From Azophilus sp965247035 (GTDB lineage Bacteria > Pseudomonadota > Gammaproteobacteria > Pseudomonadales > Azotimanducaceae): a stretch of DNA of 64,000 nucleotides. The position numbers and the translations under genes were made by a program. Position 1 is the stretch's first letter. Each line of letters opens with the position of its first letter. This document shows, piece by piece, positions 43,156 to 51,178 of the stretch. Location: positions 1,116,001 through 1,180,000 of the forward strand of contig CBDFGJ010000003.1 in assembly GCA_965247035.1 (NCBI GenBank), given 5' to 3'. The notes beneath the pieces are model-generated. The model was not told the DNA's origin. It ran no database searches and saw nothing but the letters and a program-made list of their open reading frames with translations.

Positions 43156-43186
43156 GCCCGCATCTTACCACTGTTGACATGTGTAC

Positions 43187-43516
43187 GGGTTCAGGACATT
43201 GCGGAATTTTTTCGATCAGGCAGCGGGGGAGAGCTTGCGCGGGAATTCGGCCGGAGCCAACAAGCCGAGGGCATGGTGGGGGCGGGCGTTGTGGTGGTCG
43301 CGGAGAGACCCCTCCAAAGCTCGGTTCACTGCGCCGGAGGTCGTCCCGGTGGACGGACCATATAACCCGACCGCAGGGTGCGGTTGCTGCGCTCGACGCT
43401 GCCGTTGATGTCGGGGCGGCGGGGTGCGAGGACATGCGAGGGGGATGCCGGCGTCGCGGCAGGCGGTTTCGAATTCCTGCATGAACTCGGAGCCGTCGTC
43501 AAGCGCGCCATCGCGG
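43187..43516 (-). pseudogene. Decayed integrase-core transposase, IS481-like
   Basis: C-terminal third of an rve-type transposase: GSEFMQEFETACRDAGIPL (second Asp region), then after a frameshift PRRPDINGSVERSNRTLR with the catalytic Glu, then after another shift HNARPHHALGLLAPAEF and an ending like VLNPYT. Frameshifts and missing N-terminus make it inactive. Confidence 0.7.
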
Positions 43517-43548
43517 GTGTTTCAAACGCAACGCAAGGGGCTTATATT

Positions 43549-44007
43549 ATGACCATGATGCAGACGACGATCGTCTACGACACCCACGCGGCGGTGCTGC
43601 GGCTGACGGAAACGGGCATGCCCGAGCCGCAGGCCGTGGCCGTGGTGCGCGAGCAGTCCCTGCTGCTCGAACACAATCTCGCCACCAAGGCCGATATCGA
43701 AGCCCTGCGCCAAGAGACCAAGGCGGGTATCGAAGCCCTGCGCCAAGAGACCAAGGCGGGTATCGAAGCCCTGCGCCAAGAGACCAAGGCGGGTATCGAA
43801 GCCCTGCGCCAAGAGACCAAGGCGGGTATCGAAGCCCTGCGCCAAGAGACCAAGGCCGATATCGCACTGGTCAAGGCCGATATCGAAGTCCTGCGCCAAG
43901 AGACCAAGGCGAATATCGCGACCGCAAAGAACGGCATTATCATGTGGGTCGTCGGGCTGAACATGGCCATGGTCGGCTTGGTGATTGCAGCCGTCAAGCT
44001 TCTCTAG
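43549..44007 (+). CDS. DUF1640-like protein with 11-residue repeats
   Basis: 152 aa. N-terminal region TETGMPEPQAVAVVREQ, then six units of IEALRQETKAG (five nearly identical, encoded by 33 bp direct repeats between about 43696 and 43860, and one variant), and a C-terminal membrane helix (IIMWVVGLNMAMVGLVIAAV). A membrane-anchored coiled coil; function unknown. AAGGGG ribosome site 9 bases upstream of ATG 43549. Embedded in transposase debris, so it may be part of a mobile unit. The 11-residue repeat suggests length variation by slippage. Confidence 0.72.
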   Translation: MTMMQTTIVYDTHAAVLRLTETGMPEPQAVAVVREQSLLLEHNLATKADIEALRQETKAGIEALRQETKAGIEALRQETKAGIEALRQETKAGIEALRQETKADIALVKADIEVLRQETKANIATAKNGIIMWVVGLNMAMVGLVIAAVKLL

Positions 44008-44185
44008 CGCCACACGACGCTCCGCGCGCTCCGGTTTCGCCTCGGCGCAAGGTTTCCCGCTGCCCCGCTCCAGCGGCGGGCAGGGGCCGTGCAGGGCTTG
44101 CCAAGCCCCGCGCGGGGCCGAGCCCGACCCGCTTTCCGGGCCGCCCTGATACGTCGCCGCCCCGGCGGACGCATGCCATCGCCAT
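44008..44185. other. GC-rich spacer, no gene identified
   Basis: Nothing recognisable; open frames here are long because of GC richness. Confidence 0.4.
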
Positions 44186-44410
44186 GGCGGAGGATCGCCC
44201 AAAATCCGACCGACCACATCCGCCGAGGTGCTGTCGCCGCAGATCAGCCGATGAGGCCCAAGCTGCCAGAGATCGCCCTGCCCTGAGACCGGCGTGACCG
44301 GCACCTCCGGCGCATCGTCCTCGCCCTCGACCGGATCCTCTCTGCCCAGCGCCTCGGGACCACGCAGCAACGCGTCCAGATCCTCGCTGCTGATGCCAAG
44401 AGCGTCAGGT
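44186..44410 (-). pseudogene. Fragment of a DNA modification methylase
   Basis: About 75 codons reading ISSEDLDALLRG, PVSGQGDLWQLGPHRLICGDST and SADVVGRILGD. This is the region before the DPPY motif of phage/plasmid-type adenine methylases. The DPPY motif itself is missing (only GDPPPW remains), so the gene is truncated. It abuts the IS5 transposase remnant. Confidence 0.65.
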
Positions 44411-44461
44411 CGAAGTCCTCGGCCACCGGTTTTAAGCCAAAAAAAGGGCACTTCGATTTTT

Positions 44462-44815
44462 GCCTGTTTTCTGCGCCGCACATCGGCGCGATTGGTTTGA
44501 AGTTGGCGTTGAGCCGCTGCAGTTGCATAAGAGGGCGCATGTTGCAGGCAAGGTTCTTCATGCCGATCCTGGCTTTGGCCTGTGCCGGACCGGACCGATG
44601 GCCCGCACGATGGTGCCGCCCATGTCATTGGCCTGCGCGCCGCAGACATGCTTGGCCCGGGGCCGCACGGTGGATTTGGTCCGGTCACTCCTCCGAGCCT
44701 GCTCGGTCAGCGGCGTGCCCCGCTCGCCCTTTACAGGCGTTTCCACGGACGCGGACAAGCAGCGCCGCTGAGCTTGGTGGTTAGACGTCATTCGTTCTTG
44801 GTGCACACCTTCCCC
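44462..44815 (-). pseudogene. C-terminal part of an IS5-family transposase, frameshifted
   Basis: Readings SASVETPVKGERGTPLTEQARRS, RAKHVCGAQANDMGGTIVRAIGPV and, in another frame, ARIGMKNLACNMRPLMQLQRLN match the end of IS5-group transposases, including the catalytic-Glu neighbourhood. At least one frameshift near 44580. No complete IS5 transposase is in the window. 44816-44981 shows no gene. Confidence 0.72.
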
Positions 44816-44981
44816 GCACACATCAACGCGACAAGCTGGCTGTTCGCGGCGCACATCACCCGCCACCAACTTAGATTGACAGGCCCTTGCGGATTTGCTT
44901 GAGTTGCCGCTTCCTCCACTAGCTTTCCAACAAGGCGCAAGATGCCATGTCGCCGGTAGTGTGCTGCTCCGTTAATAAGCC

Positions 44982-45998
44982 ATGAAGGTCGAACAGTTTA
45001 ATGACCCCTATTTGAACCGCACTTGGGGAGAACTTGGTGTGCGCGCCGCGTTAAGCGGCAATCGCGTTGCTGTTGCCTTGGGCTATCCGGCGGCGGGGCT
45101 GGCTGAGGAGTTGGCTGAGCGCTTGGCAACCTTCCTCGGTGTTCCCAAGATCGATTTGGACTTGGCGTTTAGGCCGCCGGCGGGGCGCGGCTTTGGGCAG
45201 GTGAAGCACATCATCGCCGTCGCCTCCGGCAAGGGCGGGGTTGGTAAATCCACCACGGCGGTGAATCTGGCCTTGGCGTTGAGTCTTGAGGGAGCGTCGG
45301 TCGGTCTCTTGGACGCGGACATCTACGGTCCAAGCCAAGGCATGATGTTAGGCGTGGCGCCGGGCCGCCGGCCGGAAATCAAGCAGGAGAAGTTTTTCGT
45401 GCCGGTTAAGGCGCTGGGCTTGAAGACCATGTCCATGAGCTTCCTGGTTGATGAAAAAACGCCCGTGATCTGGCGCGGCCCCATGGCCACCGGTGCCTTG
45501 CAGCAATTGCTCGGCCAAACGGACTGGGGGGCGTTGGACTACCTCATTGTCGATATGCCGCCGGGCACCGGGGACATTCAGCTCACCCTGTCGCAGAAGG
45601 CCCCGGTCAGCGGCGCGGTCATTGTCACCACGCCCCAGGAAATTGCGCTCTTAGATGCGCGTAAGGGCATTGAGATGTTCCGCAAGGTGGATATTGCGGT
45701 GCTTGGTGTGGTGGAGAACATGAGCTATTTCGCCTGTCCGGACTGCGGTGCTAAGAGCCGAGTGTTTGGTGATGGCGGCGGCGCTCGGGTGGCGGAGGAG
45801 TTTTCGACGCCGCTGCTCGGCGAATTGCCTTTGGCGCTGGAAATAAGGCAGCAGGCCGATAGTGGCCGGCCAACCGTGGCGGCGGAACCGGATGGCGTCA
45901 CGGCGCTCCTATATCGAGATATTGCGCGCCACGCGGCGGCCCGTATTTGGAGCTTGGACGGCGCGCCGACACCCACCATCAGCATGACGGATGAGTAG
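44982..45998 (+). CDS. Mrp/ApbC-type iron-sulfur cluster carrier ATPase
   Basis: 338 aa. P-loop scaffold or carrier that delivers Fe-S clusters to target proteins. N-terminal MIP18-like domain, deviant Walker A SGKGGVGKSTTAVNLA near residue 82, DADIYGPSQ, VIWRGPM, LDYLIVDMPPGTGD, and the cluster-binding CPDCG near residue 249. ATG 44982. The stop overlaps the GTG start of dcd; mrp/apbC-dcd is a conserved gammaproteobacterial pair. Confidence 0.95.
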   Translation: MKVEQFNDPYLNRTWGELGVRAALSGNRVAVALGYPAAGLAEELAERLATFLGVPKIDLDLAFRPPAGRGFGQVKHIIAVASGKGGVGKSTTAVNLALALSLEGASVGLLDADIYGPSQGMMLGVAPGRRPEIKQEKFFVPVKALGLKTMSMSFLVDEKTPVIWRGPMATGALQQLLGQTDWGALDYLIVDMPPGTGDIQLTLSQKAPVSGAVIVTTPQEIALLDARKGIEMFRKVDIAVLGVVENMSYFACPDCGAKSRVFGDGGGARVAEEFSTPLLGELPLALEIRQQADSGRPTVAAEPDGVTALLYRDIARHAAARIWSLDGAPTPTISMTDE

Positions 45999-46564
45999 TG
46001 AGCATCAAGTCTGATCGTTGGATTCGGAGCATGGCCGCCAAGGGCATGATTGAACCCTTTGTACCGCAGCAGGTGCGCACCGGCCCAGTCGGCAAGGTCA
46101 TTTCCTATGGCGCATCAAGCTATGGCTACGATGTGCGCTGCGGCGAGCACTTCAAGATTTTCACCAACATTAACACCGCCACCGTGGACCCAAAAGCGTT
46201 TGATGAGCGCAGCTTTGTGGACTACGAGGGGGGGGATGCCTGCATCATCCCGCCCAATTCCTTTGCCCTTGCCTCCACCATTGAATACTTCCGCATTCCG
46301 GCTGACGTGCTGACCATTTGCGTTGGCAAATCCACCTACGCCCGCTGCGGCATCATCGTCAACGTCACTCCCTTGGAGCCTGAATGGGAGGGAAACGTCA
46401 CCTTGGAGTTCTCCAACACCACCACCCTGCCAGCCAAAGTTTACGCCAATGAGGGGGCCGCGCAGATGTTGTTCTTCCAATCCGACGAGCGCTGCGAAGT
46501 GTCCTACAAGGACCGCGCGGGCAGGTACCAAGGTCAGCGCGGGGTTGCTCTGCCTCGGCCCTAG
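45998..46564 (+). CDS. dcd: dCTP deaminase
   Basis: 188 aa, forms a trimer and converts dCTP to dUTP for thymidylate synthesis. SIKSDRWIRSMA start, SSYGYDVRCGEHFKIF, ILPPNSF-like IIPPNSFALA, GKSTYARCGIIVNVTPLEPEWEG with catalytic Glu, and the end YKDRAGRYQGQRGVALPRP. GTG start overlapping mrp. The last 34 codons and stop are part of a 120 bp unit repeated five times. Confidence 0.96.
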   Translation: MSIKSDRWIRSMAAKGMIEPFVPQQVRTGPVGKVISYGASSYGYDVRCGEHFKIFTNINTATVDPKAFDERSFVDYEGGDACIIPPNSFALASTIEYFRIPADVLTICVGKSTYARCGIIVNVTPLEPEWEGNVTLEFSNTTTLPAKVYANEGAAQMLFFQSDERCEVSYKDRAGRYQGQRGVALPRP

Positions 46565-47060
46565 CCCAGCCAAGGCCGGGCGCAGATGTTGTTCCTCCAA
46601 TCCGACGAGCGCTGCGAAGTGTCCTACAAGGACCGCGCAGGCAAGTACCAAGGTCAGCGCGGGGGTGCTCTGCCTCGGCCCTAGCCCAGCCAAGGCCGGG
46701 CGCAGATGTTGTTCCTCCAATCCGACGAGCGCTGCGAAGTGTCCTACAAGGACCGCGCGGGCAGGTACCAAGGTCAGCGCGGGGTTGCTCTGCCTCGGCC
46801 CTAGCCCAGCCAGGGCCAGGCGCAGATGTTGTTCCTCCAATCCGACGAACGCTGCGAAGTGTCCTACAAGGACCGCGCGGGCAGGTACCAAGGTCAGCGC
46901 GGGGTTGCTCTGCCTCGGCCCTAGCCCAGCCAAGGCCGGGCGCAGATGTTGTTCTTCCAATCCGACGAGCGCTGCGAAGTGTCCTACAAGGACCGCGCGG
47001 GCAGGTACCAAGGTCAGCGCGGGGTTGCTCTGCCTCGGCCCTAGCCCAGCCAGGGCCGGG
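46461..47060. repeat. Five tandem copies of a 120 bp unit made from the dcd 3' end
   Basis: Copies start at 46461, 46581, 46701, 46821 and 46941, exactly 120 bases apart, each beginning CGCAGATGTTGTTC and encoding the Dcd C-terminus from AQMLF to the stop plus 17 bases. Only the first is attached to dcd. The copies differ at only a few positions. Because 120 is divisible by 3, several frames stay open across the array on both strands; these are not genes. Confidence 0.97.
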
Positions 47061-47194
47061 CGCTACTTTTGGGGCGTTGCTCCGACGGCTACGCTGGTTG
47101 TTCTTGCGCTGCTCGTCGGCGTAGGGCCGGGCGTTGCTTAGACGCCGCAATTGGGCCCCGGTGCGCCAGCGCCAGCCGGCGGAGGCTCCATGGA

Positions 47195-47393
47195 ACCGGT
47201 GCGAATTGGGTTGAATCTGCTTATTCCGGCCTGTTTTCCGAGATTTTGGCGAGGGTGTTTTGAGCGGGGTTCCGGCCTGTCGTGGCCCGAAATCTGTTGT
47301 AGTTCTCCAACACCACCAACTCGATCCGATTGGTCGTTTGCAGCAGGTTCATGGCCGTTGCCTTGAAGGTCAGCCGGGATTTCGCAACAGTCT
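47195..47393. repeat. Dispersed repeat A, copy 1 (about 200 bp)
   Basis: Matches 56668-56898: starts CCGGTGCGAATTGGGTTGAA and ends with GGGATTTCGCAACAGTCTTT in both copies. On the minus strand it encodes TVAKSRLTFKATAMNLLQ, which looks like the tail of a transposase I cannot name. It ends next to the purM stop. Confidence 0.85.
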
Positions 47394-47398
47394 TTCCA

Positions 47399-48427
47399 TT
47401 ACTTTTGCAGCAAGATTTCTTCCGCCACCGGCTCGTAGTCTGCGGTTGCAATTTCTCCGATGACTTGAGCCTGCTGGCCGTTTTCCTGCAACAAGCGGAT
47501 GGCGGCCTTGACCGACGCTGCCGGTAGGCAAAGCACAAAGCCGATGCCGCAGTTGAATGTGCGCAGCATCTCGGCTTCCTCAATGTTGCCCGCCTGTTGC
47601 AGCCAGTTGAACATTTCGGGTCGCTGCCAAGCTCCCGGCCGGATCAGGGCTGCGGTTGCCTCGTTCGTCAACATGCGCGGCACGTTCTCCAGCAGTCCGC
47701 CCCCGGTGATGTGCGCCATGCCATGGACGGCCATTTGAGCGAGGACGGTGCGGACGACGCGTACGTAGATGCGTGTGGGCGTCAACAGGGTTTCGGCTAG
47801 GTCTGGCGTTGGTTTCTCGCCGGGGGCTTCCAGAATGCGCCTGATCAGGGAGTAGCCGTTGGCGTGAGGTCCGCTCGAGGCCAGCCCCACGAGTTGATCG
47901 CCAACGCCGATGCGGTGGCCGTCGATAATGCCATTTCGCTCCACCACGCCGAGGCAGAAGCCGGCCAAGTCGTAGTCTCCATCTGCATAGAAGCCGGGCA
48001 TCTCCGCAGTCTCGCCGCCAACCAAGGCGCAGCCAGCCATCTCGCAGCCCTTGGCGATGCCCTTGATGACCTGTTCGGCCACATCGACATCAAGCCGGCC
48101 CGTTGTGTAGTAGTCGAGAAACAGGAAGGGTTCCGCGCCGCAGGTCAACACATCGTTGGCGCACATAGCCACCAAGTCCTGGCCGACAGTGTTGTGCTGG
48201 CCGAGGTCGATGGCAAGCTTCAATTTGGTGCCAACGCCGTCCGTGCCGCTGACTAGAACAGGGTGATGATAGCCCGCTGGAATTTCGCTTAGGGCGGCGA
48301 ACCCCCCCACATGGGTCAACGTTTCTTGGCGATATGTGGCTCGGCAAGCCGGGGCGATGCGTTGGATCAGTTCGTTGCCGGCGTCAATGTTCACCCCGGC
48401 GGCGCGATAGGTCAGCCCCTTGCCCAT
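47399..48427 (-). CDS. purM: Phosphoribosylformylglycinamidine cyclo-ligase (AIR synthetase)
   Basis: 342 aa, fifth step of purine synthesis. LTYRAAGVNIDAGNELI start, SGTDGVGTKLKLAIDL, CANDVLTCGAEPFLFLDYY, ALVGGETAEMPGFY, SSGPHANGYSLIRRI and AHITGGGLLENVPRML are family hallmarks. ATG 48427 is chosen; a longer frame starts at 48466. Divergent from the DUF2066 gene, the usual gammaproteobacterial layout (purN not adjacent). Confidence 0.96.
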   Translation of the reverse strand: MGKGLTYRAAGVNIDAGNELIQRIAPACRATYRQETLTHVGGFAALSEIPAGYHHPVLVSGTDGVGTKLKLAIDLGQHNTVGQDLVAMCANDVLTCGAEPFLFLDYYTTGRLDVDVAEQVIKGIAKGCEMAGCALVGGETAEMPGFYADGDYDLAGFCLGVVERNGIIDGHRIGVGDQLVGLASSGPHANGYSLIRRILEAPGEKPTPDLAETLLTPTRIYVRVVRTVLAQMAVHGMAHITGGGLLENVPRMLTNEATAALIRPGAWQRPEMFNWLQQAGNIEEAEMLRTFNCGIGFVLCLPAASVKAAIRLLQENGQQAQVIGEIATADYEPVAEEILLQK

Positions 48428-48452
48428 TGATGCAGTGTACCACTGCCGCCTA

Positions 48453-48515
48453 GTGTCCTGTCGCACAAGCCCCGTGCGGCACGCTGAAAAGCGAGAAGCT
48501 TATGGGACAGGACAC
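48453..48515. repeat. 63 bp element with inverted ends
   Basis: GTGTCCTGTCGCACAAGC at the left pairs with GCTTATGGGACAGGACAC at the right (16 of 18 bases). Size and ends suggest a very small mobile-element remnant or a hairpin upstream of purM. Not related to the 140 bp element that follows. Confidence 0.6.
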
Positions 48516-48543
48516 GAGCCAAGCTCTGCAACACGTTGCCTAG

Positions 48544-48676
48544 GAAACCTCTGAAATATTCGCAGGCTTTCGCAGTGCAACAAGACCAATCTTTTTCGAT
48601 GACGTGTCAGTCAATGAAAATAAATGATCACGGATGCCATGCGACCGCCAATCCTTGGAAGCTGGTCAGAGGCTCC
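48544..48676 (+). mobile_element. MITE-like element, copy 4 (133 bp)
   Basis: Ends GAAACCTCTGA and TCAGAGGCTCC with perfect target duplication CTAG (48540-48543 and 48677-48680). Seven bases shorter than the others. It lies in the purM/DUF2066 divergent intergenic region, upstream of the latter. Confidence 0.88.
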
Positions 48677-48825
48677 CTAGCGAGGCAATGGCTTTCATGG
48701 AACATAAGGTCACCGGTGCGGTGCTGGTCGTGTGAAGTGTTGTGGCGGGATCATTAGCTGTATCGGCATCAATCCCGCCGGCTTTAGAGGTTAGAATCTC
48801 CCTGTCTCCATGTTCGAGCCCTAAA

Positions 48826-49842
48826 ATGCCCCTCAGACCGCTTTTATTGGCAGTGATGGCTTTCTCAATGGCGTTGACGGCGAACGTCGGCTTCACGGCG
48901 GCGGGCACGTTCTACCAAGTTGAAGTGGAGCTGGACGGCCAAGCCGTCGCGTCCCGGCAAGCGGCATCAAGAGAAGGGCTTGAAATCGTGCTTATGCGGG
49001 TGAGTGGCTTGCAGTCCTTGCCGTCCGTCCCGGCTATTGAAGAGGCCTTTGCGCAGCCGGAGCGGTTCTTCAACAGCTATTTCTTCACCGACGACCAACG
49101 CCTTAGGTTCCTGTTTGCCGAAGACGCCATCTTGGGTTTGATCAATCAAGCCAAATTGCCGATTTGGCCGTTCAACCGGCCCAAGGCCATCGCTTGGTTG
49201 GTGGTGGAGCAAGAGGGCAGACGTGAAATCATCCAGGAAGGCCACCCGCTGGCGGCAGCGATCATTGCGCAGTCGCGGCGGCGCGGCCTTGAGGTGCGCA
49301 TGCCGCTGATGGATCTGGAAGATCAGATGCGGGTGCAGCCCACTACCGTTTGGGGCGGCGCCACCTGGTCTGTGGTGGCCGCTTCAAGGCGCTACGATGC
49401 CGACCTGGTTCTCGTGGGGCGCTTCCGGCGGCAAGCGGATGCAGCCTACGGAGGAAGGCTCTTGGCTTGGCTGGGGAACGCCGAATTCGAGGGGGAGATT
49501 ACAAGTGCGGACCTGCCAAGCAGCGGCATGCAGGCGGCCGATTTCCTGGCCAACGAACTCGCCGTTCGATACGCCATTCCCTGGCGGCCGTTGCAGCGGT
49601 TGCCGCTGACCGTTAATGGCATTGCCTCGCCGCTTCACTATGGCGGATTGCTAAGTTACCTTGAGAGCCTTGAATTCGTATACGGCGTGCAGGTTTTTGC
49701 TGTGCATCAGGATCAGTTGGAACTCGGCGTGGGCAGCCGGGCGGAAATGTTCCAGCTTGTGGGGTTGTTGCAGGCGGGCGGACGGCTATCTCGCTCGGGC
49801 AATGATGGGCCGTTCAATCAATTGTCTTGGCGGCAGCCATAG
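48826..49842 (+). CDS. DUF2066 domain protein, exported
   Basis: 338 aa of unknown function. N-terminal signal peptide (residues about 1-26), then the DUF2066 pattern: YQVEVELDGQAVASRQAASREGLEIVL at the front, the YFFTDDQRLRFLFAEDAI region and a Trp-rich core. Genomic position between purM and hda is conserved in gammaproteobacteria and supports the call. ATG 48826; an upstream start at 48742 would extend through a segment without family character. Confidence 0.85.
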   Translation: MPLRPLLLAVMAFSMALTANVGFTAAGTFYQVEVELDGQAVASRQAASREGLEIVLMRVSGLQSLPSVPAIEEAFAQPERFFNSYFFTDDQRLRFLFAEDAILGLINQAKLPIWPFNRPKAIAWLVVEQEGRREIIQEGHPLAAAIIAQSRRRGLEVRMPLMDLEDQMRVQPTTVWGGATWSVVAASRRYDADLVLVGRFRRQADAAYGGRLLAWLGNAEFEGEITSADLPSSGMQAADFLANELAVRYAIPWRPLQRLPLTVNGIASPLHYGGLLSYLESLEFVYGVQVFAVHQDQLELGVGSRAEMFQLVGLLQAGGRLSRSGNDGPFNQLSWRQP

Positions 49843-49928
49843 CGGCGGCAGGTGGTTTTGAATCTTTCCCACAGGCACGGGCGGCGGAATGCATTTTTTA
49901 GCCAGCGAAGTAGCGGCGACAAGTAGCT

Positions 49929-50507
49929 ATGCGTCCTTCCCATATACCTAACGCCATTACCTTGCTGCGCATCTTGTTGGTCCTGCCAATCGCTTGGCTG
50001 CTTTGGTTGGCCCGCTACCCGGAAGCCCTGCTGTTGATGGTGGTTGCGGGGGTCTCGGATATAGTCGATGGCGCCTTGGCCCGGCATTTCGACTGGAGAA
50101 GCGATTTCGGCGCCATGCTGGATCCTTTGGCGGACAAGGCGATGGTGGTGATTCTCTTTGTCGTGTTGACCCTGCAAGGGAGTTTTCCGCTGTGGCTGGC
50201 CATCATCGTGGTCGCCCGTGACGGCGTCATTTTGGCCGGCGCGGGCGTTTATCGCGGGTTGGTGGGCGAATTTGTCGTGGCGTCGACCGCCATCAGCAAG
50301 ATCAATACCGCTGCGCAGGTGGTGGTCTTGATTTTGGCGCTGATCGAGCTCTGCGATTTTGGTGTCGTCAGCGACATTGCCGCCGCGTTGGTTGATCCTT
50401 TTTGTTTCTATCTTCTCGCTGTGCTGGCCATAGTATCGGGCTTGGACTACGTCATCACCTGGAGCCTGAAGGCGTGGCGCAATGCCCCTCGCACGGCGGA
50501 CCGGTGA
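49929..50507 (+). CDS. CDP-alcohol phosphatidyltransferase family protein
   Basis: 192 aa inner-membrane enzyme that joins a CDP-lipid to an alcohol in phospholipid synthesis. The family active-site pattern D-G-x2-A-R-x8-G-x3-D-x3-D is seen in DGALARHFDWRSDFGAMLDPLAD (residues about 49-71). Five or six hydrophobic helices. Could be a PgsA-like or cardiolipin-type enzyme; a second PgsA homologue between purM and hda is common in this class. Stop overlaps the GTG start of hda. Confidence 0.9.
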   Translation: MRPSHIPNAITLLRILLVLPIAWLLWLARYPEALLLMVVAGVSDIVDGALARHFDWRSDFGAMLDPLADKAMVVILFVVLTLQGSFPLWLAIIVVARDGVILAGAGVYRGLVGEFVVASTAISKINTAAQVVVLILALIELCDFGVVSDIAAALVDPFCFYLLAVLAIVSGLDYVITWSLKAWRNAPRTADR

Positions 50508-51178
50508 ATCAACTAACCCTGCCCTTGGTGGCCTGTGATGGCCCCACCTTCGCCAACTTTGTGGTTGGTGCCAACAGCGAATTAATTGGCCGTCTGATGG
50601 GGCGGGAGGTCGGTTCGCTTTGGCTGTGGGGCGGCCCTTCCACGGGCAAATCCCATTTGGCGTGCGCCACCTGCCATTGGCATGTGGACCGCGGCGCCAA
50701 GGTGGCCTATGTGCCCTTGTCGGCGGTGCCTAGGGGCTCGGAGATTGTGCATGGCCTGTCCACCTATGATCTGGTGGTGCTTGACGACTTGCCGCAGTGG
50801 TTGGGCCACCTGCCCTTGGAGCAGGCGCTTTTCGGGCTGTACGAGGGTTTGCGGGCGAACGGCGGCCACCTTGTCATGATGGCGGACCGGCCGCCGCTTC
50901 AGTGCGGTTTCGTCCTGCCGGACATCGGTTCGAGGCTGAAGGCGGCGTCGGTCGGGGTGATTGATGAACTGGACGACCACGGTAAGGGGTTGGTGCTGGC
51001 CAATCGGGCTAGAAACAAGGGGTTTGAACTGTCGGCCAAGGTATTGGACTTCTGGCTCAATCGATCCGAACCTCGGCTTTCCCGCTTGCTGGATGATCTT
51101 GAGCGGTTGGAGCAGGCTGCTTTGAGCGAACGGCGCCGCTTCACCATTCCCTTGGTTAAGGCGGTATTGGGGCTTTGA
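50504..51178 (+). CDS. hda: DnaA regulatory inactivator Hda
   Basis: 224 aa AAA+ protein that, with the sliding clamp, stimulates DnaA-ATP hydrolysis to prevent over-initiation. Clamp-binding-like QLTLPL at the N-terminus, Walker A GGPSTGKSHLACA, LVVLDDL Walker B, box VII-like DIGSRL, and sensor II LSRLLDDLERL. GTG 50504 overlaps the preceding stop. Start QLTLPLVACD matches the family end exactly. Confidence 0.93.
   Translation: MNQLTLPLVACDGPTFANFVVGANSELIGRLMGREVGSLWLWGGPSTGKSHLACATCHWHVDRGAKVAYVPLSAVPRGSEIVHGLSTYDLVVLDDLPQWLGHLPLEQALFGLYEGLRANGGHLVMMADRPPLQCGFVLPDIGSRLKAASVGVIDELDDHGKGLVLANRARNKGFELSAKVLDFWLNRSEPRLSRLLDDLERLEQAALSERRRFTIPLVKAVLGL

Noticed and set aside
46115..47150. Long open frames on both strands across the dcd repeats
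   Set aside because: The 120 bp period is a multiple of three, so any open unit frame stays open for five units. Only dcd has recognisable protein features.
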